A DNA stretch of 64,000 bases from Auanema rhodensis (Eukaryota > Nematoda > Chromadorea > Rhabditida > Rhabditidae). Within the stretch, counting starts at the first letter, position 1, and each line of letters begins with the position of its first letter. The notes under the pieces are model-generated. The model was not told the origin of the DNA, searched no databases, and was given only the letters and a program-made list of their open reading frames with translations. This document shows positions 21,544 through 34,403 of the stretch, in pieces. Location of the stretch: assembly GCA_964057225.1 (NCBI GenBank), contig OZ059896.1, forward strand, positions 6,572,001 through 6,636,000, read 5' to 3'. The position numbers and the translations under genes are program-made.

Positions 21544-24299
21544 AGAAATTTTTCTGCAAAAAATTAGCTTTAAGTGTCAAATAATTGAATTAGAATCTTA
21601 TTTTGTGTTAGGAAACACATATGTATGCATATATATATGCATATATCTTCAAGAAAAAATAGTAAAAGCTTCTCTTACAACAGAATACGAAGACAATCGA
21701 AAAACATGAGACGTAAAAGTATATTTGGGATTTATTTTTACATTATAACTCAACTTTACTCAACCAATAACGAACTTTAAAAAAAAAAAAACAAGAACAT
21801 AAAGCAGTACATGAGACATCATCTACTCTAACGTAAACTCATGTTAAAATCATATGAACATCTGAAATATTTAAGTATAAGATGGAAATGTAAGTGCATA
21901 AGGTTTATTAGTCAGATTACTTGAATTCAAGTAGTATTCAGGATAAGAATGTGAATTAGACGGGAATAATAGCATTAACAGCAGACAAATTCATATTCTG
22001 ATATCCATTTATTCCTTCTATCAGAAATAAAAAAAAAGCTTATCAATCAAGTTAATGGTATGAAGAAAATTGAAAACAGAGAAATGAAAATATCAGTAGA
22101 ATATCAGATGATGAATAGAAAAGCCAAAAAAAAAAATATGAAGCTGTTCATATTCAGAAACGGTAAACCTGACTCCCGCTGAGGTTAGCCATAGTAAGCT
22201 AGGGTTTAACCATACGCATTGTTACTACTTATGTGAGAGTCTGAAGTAAACAGAGTAAATTTGCTAAAAAAAAAACCGAAACAGAGCTCCGCAACATAAT
22301 CCACTTTTTGAGCAACCCTTTTCTGTTTACTTTGTTTTCCATATAAGTAACTTTTATTTTTCTATCTGAAGTAATAATTATGACGAACTACTTCAGCTTT
22401 CTCACTATTTTTCTCAAATAAGTTAGTTTATTTTTGTTCAATGAATTTAATGCAGAGTACTTAACTAAAACCTAAAATTGTTTTCATCATCAGTATATAA
22501 GAGAAATAATTTAAGGAAAAATGTTTTTCTTTCATTACATATTTCATTTATCGGTGTCAGTATAGATGCTGTAAGAAATTCATCAACAAATAATCCATTT
22601 TTATATAAAATATTTAACTTTTAAATTATTTAATAATAATAATATAATATTTATGTCATCATCATTAATCATTGGTTGTTTCCAGTAGAAGAAAATTGAA
22701 CAAAAAAAAATGGTAGAAAAATAAAAATAAATCTATTTGAAATGTAATAAGCATAGCAAAAAAGAAAATCAAATAATGCATATATCTAGAACTATATATG
22801 TATATATAGATATAGATACATATGCGAAACAAGATGTTAAGAAAAGTAAAAATACTGGTCTCTTATGACTAAAAAAAGTAATTTAATCAAAGAAAATTGC
22901 TTTAACTTTAAAAACACTTCAGAAAAGATCGAAAAGATTAGCTCTTCACTATTAGCATGAACCAGGAAAGCAAATTTCATCCAACATCATCTATTTAAAA
23001 AAGGAATACATTTAATTAACTGAAAAGTTAAATTATTTTAATTTTTACCCTCCTGCTCTTCCGCTTTTCAAGTTTAGTATTTTAGTAGCATCTAATCGAA
23101 TATAGTACATGGTAACTGAAACAATTTTCAAATTGATGTGTACTTCTCTTCATTTACATAAATCATATTCATGTATAGCCGTGACGTGTGAACCAAATGG
23201 TTCATTCATTTTTAACTGAGAGCAGAGCTTAAACGGTTGAGCAGTAGAAATTTCACATACGCTATTTCACATTTAATCGTTTGAAGTTCCATTTCATGGA
23301 TACTTCAATTGGTTCGAAGTTCACTTCCCAAATCTATTTGAGACTCCACATAACGAGGTGGACAGCTAATTGTCATATCATATTCCAAGTCATATTATTC
23401 TCGTAAATTATATTTATTGATTTCTGCCTTTGAAAATTATTTAATAGATATAGGAAAGACGTTAAGAACATTTTTTCGAACTATGTTCAATACATAACCT
23501 AAGCAATGACGTCATGTATGCACAATTGAATTATGATCTTAACAACTTCTATTATTCCTTTGAACTTGAAAGGTTGCCTGATACGCATAAAAACAAAAAG
23601 GTAAAAAAATAAATTTATTGAAAAAACGAATGATTGTCTAAGACAATGTTTGTAGTTTCATTTCCATTTTGACCTTTAGTTAGTTAGTTGTCTAAGACAG
23701 ATGAAAGAATCTCATACAATTGACAGAAACTGCACAAACGTTGGCTCACATGGATAGATACGGGAATTTCCAATCATGGAATCATGAAGGTCTCAATGTT
23801 TAACAACATAAAATTGAAATTTACATAATATAATTAAATCAGGTTTTAAAACAATATACATCAATGGAATCCTGTTGGTCCACAGTCTGAATCTGGTATA
23901 GGTTGATCACAAACTATATATGGGAAACTATGCTAATTATGCATTTCTAATATAAAATATAAAATAGGGCCCGAAAATGTTTGAGAAAGTGAGCGAATAC
24001 ATGAAGAGCTGAATAACAAGAACCAAAATGTTCAAAATTTGTTTAAATTCTATTCGTATATCAGTGAGAAAAATGTTATTTCTATTAATTTCTATTAAGG
24101 AGAATTTTAAGTAAAAAACTAAAAAAATACGTTTTCTCCGTTTCAAAGTTAAAAAACCGAACTTTTGTAAACCCCTAATAGTAAGAATTTTAATATTTTA
24201 ATGAAAGAAATTTAATGTATAATGATCCGAGATTATAATACAAACTCAACAACATCATTTTACATAACTAGACGTTATAGTTAAGACTATTTATAGAGC
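21544..24299. other. Gene-free interval upstream of the 7TM receptor
   Basis: This 2.7-kb AT-rich interval lies between the 7TM receptor start and the WNK stop, both minus strand. I see no coding exon; the short frame at 23937-24146 lacks features. Two copies of the palindrome TGTCTAAGACA (23635-23645 and 23689-23699) are noted. A less AT-rich, imperfectly self-complementary patch lies around 22165-22260. Confidence 0.55.
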
Positions 24300-27200
24300 C
24301 TATCGTGACACCGGCAGTACAGTATTAGCTCGAGTAGATCGAATACGGGCTCTTGCTTCATTAAGTTCATGCATTTGCCTATCTCGTAACTGCATCAATT
24401 GTATTCGATGTCTAGAATAAATTGAACAAAGATATTTTAAAAAATATATATCAACCCTCACCTTCTTAAAAGCTCTTGAATTTCGGGATCTTCGTAGTCT
24501 TCTTCATCAGCCTGAAAAAATAAGTTATGAAACAGTGAATATCTAAGTGGTCTATTAGAAGCAAGGCTAACATATATGACGAATACTTTTCGACTCATAG
24601 TATTATTCCTAATTATAATCATTCATAGTAAACTGGAACAAGAACAGACGGAAACAGCACAAAATAATTTTCATAAAACTACTTTGAATGACTATTATTA
24701 AGCACAAGATTTGCAATCTAATCATTATATCAAATGAGATATTTAAAGCATGCACCAAGCAAACGAAAGTAACCTGTTCTAATTCAGAATCCGAAGAATC
24801 CACTGGACTAAATGGAGGAGGAGTTCCAACATGAAAAGAAGCAGCACCACTCGTGGCAGCAGCAGGCTCTTCACGACTTATAGTTGGCCTTATATGTGTG
24901 CCAAGTGTAGATGAAAGTGCGTTATCCAAGCTACCAAGCGTCGTTACATTTTGACGGTTTTTGCTGTTTCTAGTTAGTTCAGGAGCTGTGTGAGATACGG
25001 CCATGCCATCCGGGTTATTTCCTCCATCCGTGGAACATGACTCATCATCAGCCAAAGACGACGCGGACAAAACTCCGCCAGCCAACGGCTAAGACAGTAA
25101 GCAGGTTAGCGAAATAACTTTAGTGACTATCAACAAAGTGGCAGAAACTAGCTACGACACATATGAACAAAAATGATGCGAAAAAAAACACACGGAAAAC
25201 TTACATGGTGACTTGATTCTGATGGAACATGGGGTGGAGTACATCGTCCATGCTCTGGCATGAAAGGTGTTGGCTCTCTTGGTTCGGTATTGATTACCTA
25301 AGTGAAAACTTAGCTTAAAATGGAACGTCAGGAACTTACCTTCTGCAAGGCCTGAGCTAGTCCATTCAATGTATCTACATGTATATCTTCTTGCATTGCT
25401 GGAACAGGAGCAGATGCAGGAATCGTGGCCGAGCTCGCAGTGGATTGAGAAGCCGGAGGATCATTTTCTTCATTTCTCTGTAAGCTTAGAGCAGCTAACT
25501 TCTCAGATAAACCTTAAATGTTGAAATAACAATAATTTGAAAACAAGTCACAGAAATTACGCACCAGCTAAATTGGTAGTATTATCAACTAAATGTCCTG
25601 GCGTGTGGGGCAAACTAGCCGCAGTATGTACATTGTGATGCACATTTGTTGTCTAAAGAAATTAATTAATTAATTAAGAGAGTATAATTCATACCATAAT
25701 AGAACTGTGAACATGAGGAATACCAGTTGATGAATGCAGAGATTGCGACATGGTCTCAGTAGTATTTGGCAAATGTTGGGAACTGTTTGAAACAGTTGGC
25801 ACTCCGCTTACCTAGAAACAAATAAATAAAACCATCATAGATACAACATTACCTTTTGAAGATGGCTTTCCAGTTTTTGTAGTGAACTATCCATAGAAAC
25901 AGTGGGAATATTATTAGATTCTACGGAAACCCCTGGATTGGCTTGGGTTAAGGCAGTTTGCTGAAATGAATAGACTTTTTACGTAAATATAATATTAAAA
26001 TACCCTTTGATTTTGTTGCAAAGCAACAGGAGTATGAATAGAAGATACTAAACTAGTGATACTACCATCTGTATGCGTTGAATTGGATGAAGAGAAGCCA
26101 GACTCGGCAGAGGGAGTAGGAGCAAGACTAGATTGCGGTACAGCTTGAACCTACAATTATATAGTTCTATAACTGAAACACAGTAGAGAACAAACCTTAA
26201 ATCTACTCCCAGTGCTAGCATTACTTGTTACAGATGATGTATTCGAATGAGCAGTTGTACTTGGAGACGATCCAGCGGATAAAACGGTGCTCGGAACCGA
26301 GAGCTGTTGTACTGTGCTTGACTCGGTTGATGCAACTAAACCAATTGAAACAGATGGAGGAGCAGGTGAAGGCGTAACAGATGCAACAGTAGATGGAGTA
26401 ACCTACATTAGAAAATAAAATAAGTTACAAGTGAAATACAAAGTGTTACTTGAAAACGTGAAGGCTTAGCTGTAGGTGCGGGTGTTGAGGAAGACAAAGT
26501 TTGTGCTGAAGTTGACTGAGTTATAGATGGCGTAGGAACATCAACTGATGAAGAAGGATCTGTGAAATGATTAGAAGGCAAGCTAGCGATAGTTGCCTGG
26601 AATTTTAAAAAATATCAATTTCATAAGATAATTAGTGTACCGTCGAGTTAGTTCGCTGTACTGTAGACGATTGAACGTGAGCATTTTGGTCTTGAATAGA
26701 TGGGGCTTGACTAGGTGAAGGGGCAGGATGTGGGCTTGAAAGTGGAGCAGGCTGAGAAGGCTGAGAAGCTGGTTGTTGTGATTCAACCGACTTTTGGGAA
26801 GAATTTGGCGTAATCTGGTTTGGCACGTTGATAGTTGTAGCAATAGCTTGAGAAGAATGAGGCTGTTGCTGAGAACTCTGAAAATTGTAGAAAATATAAT
26901 GGCTGCTATTCTCAAATTAACGGACTGATTGTGGAGGCATAGATGAAGTAGCAGGATTCGTTGTCGATTGAGTAGTTTGAGTTTCCACAACTGTAGTGAG
27001 CTTTGAACCGACTCCTCTGTTTGGCGCTGTATTAACCAACTGAAAGGTTAAGCAAATAAATGCTAAATATAGTAAAACCAGACATACCCTTATTACTTCT
27101 TCTAGTTGTTCTTCTACAATAGCTACATGATGTTGAGCTAAACAATTTTCAGCCAACTAAAACATATTGTGTGAAATGTTAAATAAAAATGTATCAAACC

Positions 27201-30200
27201 AATTTCTCAGCAATCACAGAAGGCTTATCGGAATCAGGAGCAAATTGAAATGTTACTGTTTTATACGCGGTATCTAATTTGCATGACACCAGCTAAAACA
27301 TTCAGAATAGAGAAGAATAACAAAAATATATCTTACCGGTTGATCTTTCGTCTCATCTACTTTTAAAATTTCAATAATAATTTTCCTCTTGGCTTTCCTC
27401 TTCTCTTCATGAACATGAGAGTTGTCAGTGTGTTCTTCGCCATTATTGCTCTGAAAAGAGTAAACTAATAAGAATTCAAAAATTCAAAGTTCATACTTGG
27501 TGTTCACCATCTGCAGCAGCGACAGCAGCGGCAGCTGCGTTCTGTTGTAGTTGAATAGCGTTCTGAAAATAAATAAGGTTAAAAACTTTCAAGAAAAATG
27601 CACATACCTGCTGCTCTATTCTTTCCTTCTCCTTTGCTCTCGCTTTCAGTTCTTCTTTGATCTCTTGTTCTTCTCGTTGCCTTTCTTCTTCTTCTTGCTG
27701 TCGCTTAATTTCGGCTATTCGGAAGTCCCTATCACGTTTAAAACCTTCAACCTAAAAATATATTTTAGTAATGTTACAATATCCTATGTAACATACCTTA
27801 TCTTTAATTAATTTGGTAATCATTTTAGTATCCTCTTCAGGTATATGCTGTTGCTCAACCATCTGCTGTACTACTTCTTCCGCTTTATCGTTTTCGATAT
27901 CAAAAGCGAACTGAAGACCTTCATTTTCTTTAAAACGATATTGCTTCCGTTTCTTTTCATCGAAAACGCGAAGTTGCATTTGAATCTGAAAAATATATTA
28001 CTGAATCTGCACATAGAACGAATCAAACCTCTAAATTTAACTCTGCCAAATGTACATCCCTATTCATAATCTCTACACGAATTCCTATCAGTTCTTCAGG
28101 AGTAAAAAAATCATCAGCTAACAATTGTTTTACAGTGCTTCTTTCTTCCCTTCGGACCCTGAATTAAAAAAATATGAATCCAATTCAAAGGTTCACAGCC
28201 TTACCTAATACATCGATCTATAATTTCTCGTATTTCTGGATACTGTTGAGGAATACGATTAAAGCATTCTGGTTTCATACCCTATATGTTAACAGTGAAA
28301 TTTCAATCAAAACTTTTTTTTTACCGTTGTGACCTTACGATAGATTTGAGCTGGAAACTGACATTCCGTGTAAGGATATTCCCCTGTTACCATTTCTAAA
28401 AGACACATTCCAAATGCATATACATCCACAGATTCATCATACATCTCATCATACATTTCGGGAGCCATAAACTCAGGTGTACCTGGAAATATATTTTCGA
28501 TCAACTAAATGATATTAATGCGTTTTTTCAGGATTTCAGAGCAATTCCAGATGAGAATAAATCCGAAAGTCTGAGTATCGTGCGACAGTTGCGACCATTT
28601 AGTTTTGAGTGTTTGGTCAGGCGGATAGCACATGATTCACAGCTGATAGAGTTCATAGGAGACTCTCATCAGTGTACAATAAAATGAGACTCATGCATAC
28701 GCATTTGAGACGGATAATAAACGCTCCTATGACACGAGACTCATTTTTTTTCCAAAATAAATATTAAGGAAAAACATACCTATCACACTTTTCGCATATG
28801 ACTTGTTCTTTAATGTTGCTAAACCCAGATCTCCAATTTTAACACTACCAGTAGTACCAGTAATGAAAATATTATCACATTTTAGATCACGATGAATTAC
28901 GGGAGGATTTCGTGAATGGAGAAAAGATAATCCTTTAAGAATTTGTCGACACCATGATTTCAAAACCTAAGGTTATTGCAATTAAACATGTATTGTCAAA
29001 TAATGCAAAACCTTAATATTAATCCGTTTGAAACGTTTCAAATACATCTTCAAAGTTCCAGAAGTCATGAGTTCAGTGACAAGTACAATATACCTTAGAA
29101 ATGCCTACTTTACCCTCATTAAATAAATAACAAACTTTCTCTTTCCCAGTGGATCCGAACGCTCCCAATAATCATAAAACCTCACAATATTTGGATGTTG
29201 TAATCCTTTAAGCATCTCCGCTTCATCACGAAAACGCTGGCGCTCAGTCTAATAGAGACAATATTAAAAAAAATATATGTAAACTAAATGTACCTTATTC
29301 AGTTTACTATCCTGTAGCTCACACCAAGCCACCGCAACACCCGTTTCTGTATCTAAACCTCTATACACAGTTTTGAAAGAACCTCGACCAAGCTCTTCAT
29401 CGAATTTCAAGAACCGTCCATCTGAAGAGACATATAATTCATTTAGTTACAGAAAAATCAAACCTTGGCTTTTATCAATAGGCTTTTCTTGCGAATCATA
29501 ATCATCTAACTCAATTGCATCTTTAGCCTTCTGCTCTTCTTCTCTGATTTCAGCCTCTTTCCGTTCCTATATTGAAAAAAATGTAATGCACTCGTCAATA
29601 TTCCACAAAACCTTTTCCTCTCTCTTTAGTTCTTCCTCCTGTTTCACTGGTTCGGGTTCAGGCACGGCATTTTGCTTCTCCGGTGTACCAGATGTTACAG
29701 ATGGGGATTTGACGGTAATCCTGGAAAAAGAAAAAAAAAGTTTTTAAAAGTTTTATAAAAGAAAACATTGAGAAGTATAATAATGAAATACCTTTTTCTT
29801 TCAAATATTCCTGTACCAGGCGTTGCTTCAACTGTGCAAATTTTCTCGGATCCATCAATGGTGGTCAATGGCTGCGGATCTTTAGGTGAAGCAAGCGAAT
29901 TTAAATCGTTGGGATCCCGTTTTCGTATCCAAGGCTGAATATGATACAAATGATGAAGCAAAATAACATCTAGATCATACTCTTTGATTCGGCCTACTTT
30001 GCCTCCAATCCCGTTGTACAGCTTCTAAACGAGATCGTTCTTCGCCAGAAAGCCAGTGTGTTCCCATTCTGAAAAAAACCATGTTACTCTCAAACAAAGC
30101 TTAAAATTATAAGTAGAAAACTTACCTTAAACCAACTTGCACACTAACATCATTAAAAAAAATTAAATTTATTTGAAAACGCGACAAACATGGTTCTCGT

Positions 30201-30622
30201 ACACTATCATCAAACAGTCATACTTCCCACCGATTTGCCCAGCATTGGAATTTCAAATCAGTCGTAATGCGATCATGAGGAACAACGAACAAAGCCGACA
30301 GGAGGAGTGGACATCGAAATCAAAATAACATAAGTCCATTCCCCCCTAATACGGTCATTATGACTGATTTAACGACTTCATTTACTTTGATAACAACAAA
30401 ATAGATGCAAAAACACTTACAAACTAGCATCAGCCGGAGGGTGAAGCTCATCAACTCTTTTCATTATTTTCCTTTTGTTCCCAGCCACTGGTGTGTCTGG
30501 CTTTTTAGAAGCCGTAGCAACGGGAGGTGGTGGAGGAGCAATAGGTACCTAAGATAAGAACTAAGAAATAAAATTTTAAAAAAGTTTACCTTATTGCCAT
30601 TTATGCTGATGGTATCGGGCAT
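24300..30622 (-). CDS. wnk-1: WNK (with-no-lysine) protein kinase
   Basis: This Ser/Thr kinase senses chloride and osmotic stress and activates SPAK/OSR1-type kinases (GCK-3 in C. elegans). About 30 exons give roughly 1,350 aa. The kinase domain (~200-450) begins [20 protein letters not shown]. Strand 3 reads VAVAWCEL, with Cys where other kinases have the ATP-binding Lys, the hallmark of WNKs. The catalytic loop is HRDLKCDN, and GDLGLATLK stands for DFG. The activation segment is [19 protein letters not shown] with the conserved regulatory Ser. After the kinase comes an autoinhibitory PF2-like domain ([18 protein letters not shown]), then a Glu/Arg coiled coil. A second PF2-like domain ([22 protein letters not shown]) follows, then a ~500-residue Ser/Thr/Pro/Gln-rich region with SRFQV (~882) and SRFKV (~952), both RFxV-type docking motifs. 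The C-terminal helix ([20 protein letters not shown]) is a conserved WNK end. A few 3' exon borders are approximate. Confidence 0.93.
28532..28687 (+). other. Antisense coding-like segment inside a WNK kinase-domain intron
   Basis: The longest kinase-domain intron of WNK (about 28505-28778) contains, on the opposite strand, a 51-codon open frame directly preceded by a good acceptor (CGTTTTTTCAG). It starts [20 protein letters not shown] and has a mixed, protein-like composition ([20 protein letters not shown]) unlike the AT-rich intron background. No upstream partner exon or ATG is identified. It may be a remnant of an inserted gene or element, an exon of a nested gene, or chance. Confidence 0.3.
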
Positions 30623-32402
30623 TGTTAATTTTGAAAATGTAATAATAAATACTTTAAATTATTAAAAACCAATCAATATGATTTATGCTGTGTGCTTTCT
30701 TATTGAATAGTGTGTGCACCTCGTACTGAACATTATACCATAAACGATCTACAGCATATCATGGCTTCTAAAATACCTAAAATCAAATTTGCATAAGAAA
30801 TAAACGAATGATTATGAAGAAAGAACAAAGAAAAAATGTAAGCACGTTAGACTTTTAAAAAATGAAAACTCTTATTCTAACTAAGAAACCTTATATCCCT
30901 GGATATGAAAGTTACTGATAACAATCAAATAAATATATTTTTATATAGAAACAAATTTTCAGTGAGGCCCCGCGCAAAACAATAATGCGATTATGCGTCA
31001 TCAACAAAACTTCAAGGCCACCTACTCATACAGAAACGTTCGCCGACATCAACTCTTACATGACGACCTGTGCTAGCTGTAAGCTTAATAAATTACCGAA
31101 GTTGGAAATTATTTAAAACTTTAAAAGAAGCAGAGAACTTCCGGATACACCGAAATCTTTTAAACCGGGGTGCGGTTGACGAGCCGCCAGGCAGAGTCCT
31201 CTGCGTCTCTGTACAGGCTTTCTCTAAACTCTATGTCAATACTCTACTGTCTCGCTTATGTGCAGCAGCGTTTTTCTCGGGACTCTTTCTCAGCCTGATC
31301 AATGCCCGTTTTTTAGCCGGCCAAGCACTTCTTTGATTAGCCAGAATGGGTTTTGAAATGTTAGAAAAAGACAACGGAATGTCCATTCGAGAGCTGGGAC
31401 AGGCCAAAATTGTTTCAAGCTATGCACTACATATTGAGTTCAGTCTTCAAATATGGAGAATTTTCTTGTAGAGTCGCTAAAAATACCGAGCTAACGCTCT
31501 CTTGGTATTACTTAATGACGCTGTTCATATATATATATATATATATATATGTCTGTGTGTATATTCCTGTCTTTTACGTGTCAGTCGTCGTTTACAAAAA
31601 AATCAGTGGAAATTTTTATAAAAAAAGGCTGAATGAATAAAATAGTGTATGCATGTGCTGCGTTGGTTTGTGGCAAAATGGCAGATGAGCAACGTTTCTA
31701 TTAAAATATTGTCAAGTTCTGGGAAACATTTTATGATAAAATGGTAGGTGATATAAAAATTCCTGAAAATGATAGATCGATTGTCCTTATTCGAAAGATC
31801 TTTTTAGAGTTTTTTTCCAAAAAGAGATGAATGTAATAATCGGAAGATTACGGTACTCTATAACAAAGAATTTTGGGTTGAATTTGGAAGATAATTAATA
31901 TTGCAAAGAACTGAATCTTCAAACTATTAAGTGAATCAAAAATAAAGTTATATCTTTCATAGTCACCGCTCTGTTATTATTATTATTATTACAACAAAAA
32001 AAAGATGTTCTTGTCTCTCTCGTCTTGGATAACAAAAGTTTATGAACTTATTTCATATGGGAGTATCTGTCCATCTTTTTATTATTCTTTTTCTCTAACA
32101 TCTCTTACTTCATCTTATGCTTTTCTTCTCTCTCGATCTTTCTATTATTATTCTCTATCTTGAATCCTATGCCATCTCTTTGCCTTATCTATTCAGTAGG
32201 TAGGTTGACTATCTAGAATAAACGGTTTAATACGATACATTCTTTTTCTATCTTATTTACTTCTTTTTACCAATTTTATCTTTTTTTTATAATTTTCAAC
32301 TGTTTGAATTTTCAAATATCTTTTATCATTTTGTCAACAATATCGATTATTTTCCATGTATTTCAATAAATTGAATTTACTTAGGTTCAACCAAAATTAA
32401 GG
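30623..32402. other. Divergent intergenic region between WNK and mARC genes
   Basis: This 1.8-kb region is upstream of both genes. It includes a GC-richer island at about 31140-31350, with an 88-codon open frame (31070-31336) that begins at GTG rather than ATG, and an (AT)n run at 31527-31550. The island may be a non-coding first exon, promoter or RNA gene. I do not annotate a protein. Confidence 0.5.
31527..31550. repeat. (AT)n microsatellite
   Basis: A run of twelve AT repeats followed by GTCTGTGTGTAT. Confidence 0.9.
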
Positions 32403-34299
32403 ATGTCAATGCTCCGAGATAATAAAGAGCTGCTGGGGGTGATCGGAGCATCGATAGTTACCTATAATGTAGCTTTTAGCTTTATTCAATTTTTTTCAAA
32501 ATAAAGCTGTTTTATAATTCATATTTTCAATACATTTTTGATATTTTCAGGCTATACTTTATCTTCGAAAAATTTTGAAGAGAAAGTCAACTCAATTTGT
32601 TCCTATTGGAGTTATTAGCGAGTTGTACATCTATCCAGTTAAATCATGCAAAGGAAAAAGTGTTAGAATAGGCCAATACTCGTAGGAATTAAAAATGAAT
32701 TCTTGAAGGTTTTCTCGCTTTATTGCGGTCCTAAAGGAGTTCAACAAGGAGAGAATAAAGACCGATATTTCCAAGTTATTGATGGAGAAAGCGGAAAGTA
32801 AGTAATATATGCATTTCTTAACATAAGTTTGAGAAGATTTATATATCAGAAAGAAGAAACATATGTAGATAAATAGAAAATATATGAAACAATTATTTTA
32901 AGGTTCTATACTGCCAGACAAAAGCCGTCTATGGTAATGGTTGAGGCTAATGTACGAAAAGAAAAGTTATATGTGAAATTTCCTAATGGAAAAGAAGTTG
33001 TAGTAGATTTAGAAGCCGTCAGAAATCGTCGTGATGTCCGACAGACCACGTGAGTCGATTTTCGTTGTCTACCATTTTTAGACTTATCGTACTATTTTGA
33101 CAATTGACGAATATATAACTATCATGTGCTCTTCGTAATGTATAGAGAGAGGAAAATGTATTGAAAAAAAAATCTAGTTCCACAGGAAAATTGGGGCGGG
33201 TAATTGATGGGTGGTGGGTGTTGGGTGTTGGAGGTGAAGAAGGATACGAGACTCATTACGTAAATACTTGACAAACCACTGCCGGTTTAGCAATTGATAT
33301 TGATGAAAAAAATAAATATGTTGTCATGATTAAACCTTTACAGGTCAGGAATTCAATATTGACGTAGCTTTTGATTTGATTATGTTTAATAGACTGTTTG
33401 TCAATTAATATTTTTTTCTAGTTTGCATTGCCAACTTCGAACAGATGGTTTGGATTGTGGCGATGAAATTTCTCAAGTTTTTTCGGAATACTTAGGAGAG
33501 AAGAGTAGTTATACCTGTTTAATAGGAAAACATGAACTTTAATATTAGATGTTCGATTGGTATTCTATACAGATGATCTGTTTACTGAAAGAACATGTGT
33601 TACCCAACAAAATTGGTGGATGAATAATCCAGTACCTAAGCGGACAGATGATGTATTTGAAAATTGAGAAATTGAGGAAAAGACAAGTTTTCAGGTTGCT
33701 TATTCGGATCTTGCACCTTATATGATTCAAACAGAAGGATCATTAAAAGAACTTCGCTCTCTAATACCAGACAAAGATGTTAGTTGTAATTTTCCAATTT
33801 TTAAATTAGTTTTGTATGAAAAAAGGTGACTCAATTGCACTTCCGCCCAGTCATTGTTATTGATAAGTGTGATGCTTGGGATGAAGATAAGTGGTTAGAT
33901 CTTCGTTTTGGGGATGTAGAGCTTCAATGCTTCAAGCCATGCACAAGGTTATTATTTGTATTTAAATTGAAGAAAAAAAGATTATATAGATGCATTCTTA
34001 CCACAGTTGATCCAAAAACTGGACAAAAAGATCCTGATATGCAACCATTGAAGAAATTACGAGAGTAAGATCTTATCGATAGTTTTGTCATGATCATTTG
34101 ATATTTGAAGGTTTCGTCTGGCTCCAGAAGGACCCATGAGAGAAGAATTCAAAGAAAGCCCCATTTTTGGTGTTAATGCTGGACTAGTTAAGCCTGTATG
34201 TTTCTAAAACGTTTCTGAATATCTACTTTGAAATAATTTCAGGGATATATCCATGTTGGACAAGTTGTTTATGCTCGTTATAAAGATGCTCATTATTAA
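32403..34299 (+). CDS. mtarc: mARC-type MOSC-domain molybdenum enzyme
   Basis: This is a homologue of the mitochondrial amidoxime reducing component, a molybdenum-cofactor enzyme of the outer mitochondrial membrane that reduces N-hydroxylated compounds with cytochrome b5 and its reductase. The short first exon plus exon 2 give an N-terminal membrane anchor followed by positive charge (LLGVIGASIAILYLRKILKRK region). Next comes the MOSC N-terminal beta barrel (GVISELYIYPVKSCKGK, DRYFQVIDGESGKFYTARQKP) and the MOSC domain (AYSDLAPYMIQTE, HFRPVIVIDKCDAWDEDKW, FGDVELQCFKPCTRCILTTV). The Cys in TRCILTTVDP corresponds to the proposed Mo ligand of human mARC. It ends GYIHVGQVVYARYKDAHY. An AATAAA is near 34370. 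It converges on the minus-strand 7TM gene with about 100 bp between stops. Confidence 0.9.
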
Positions 34300-34403
34300 A
34301 TATTCTATATATCTTTCAAAACAGATATTAATGTCATAAAAATATTTTTTCTTCTATCATTTACTGTAATAAAATTTAAGTTTTCACAAATACGTTCAAC
34401 TAA

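Noticed and set aside
22165-22260. Possible tRNA or structured RNA
   Set aside because: Some self-complementarity is visible, but there is no T-loop GGTTCRA motif and no cloverleaf could be drawn.
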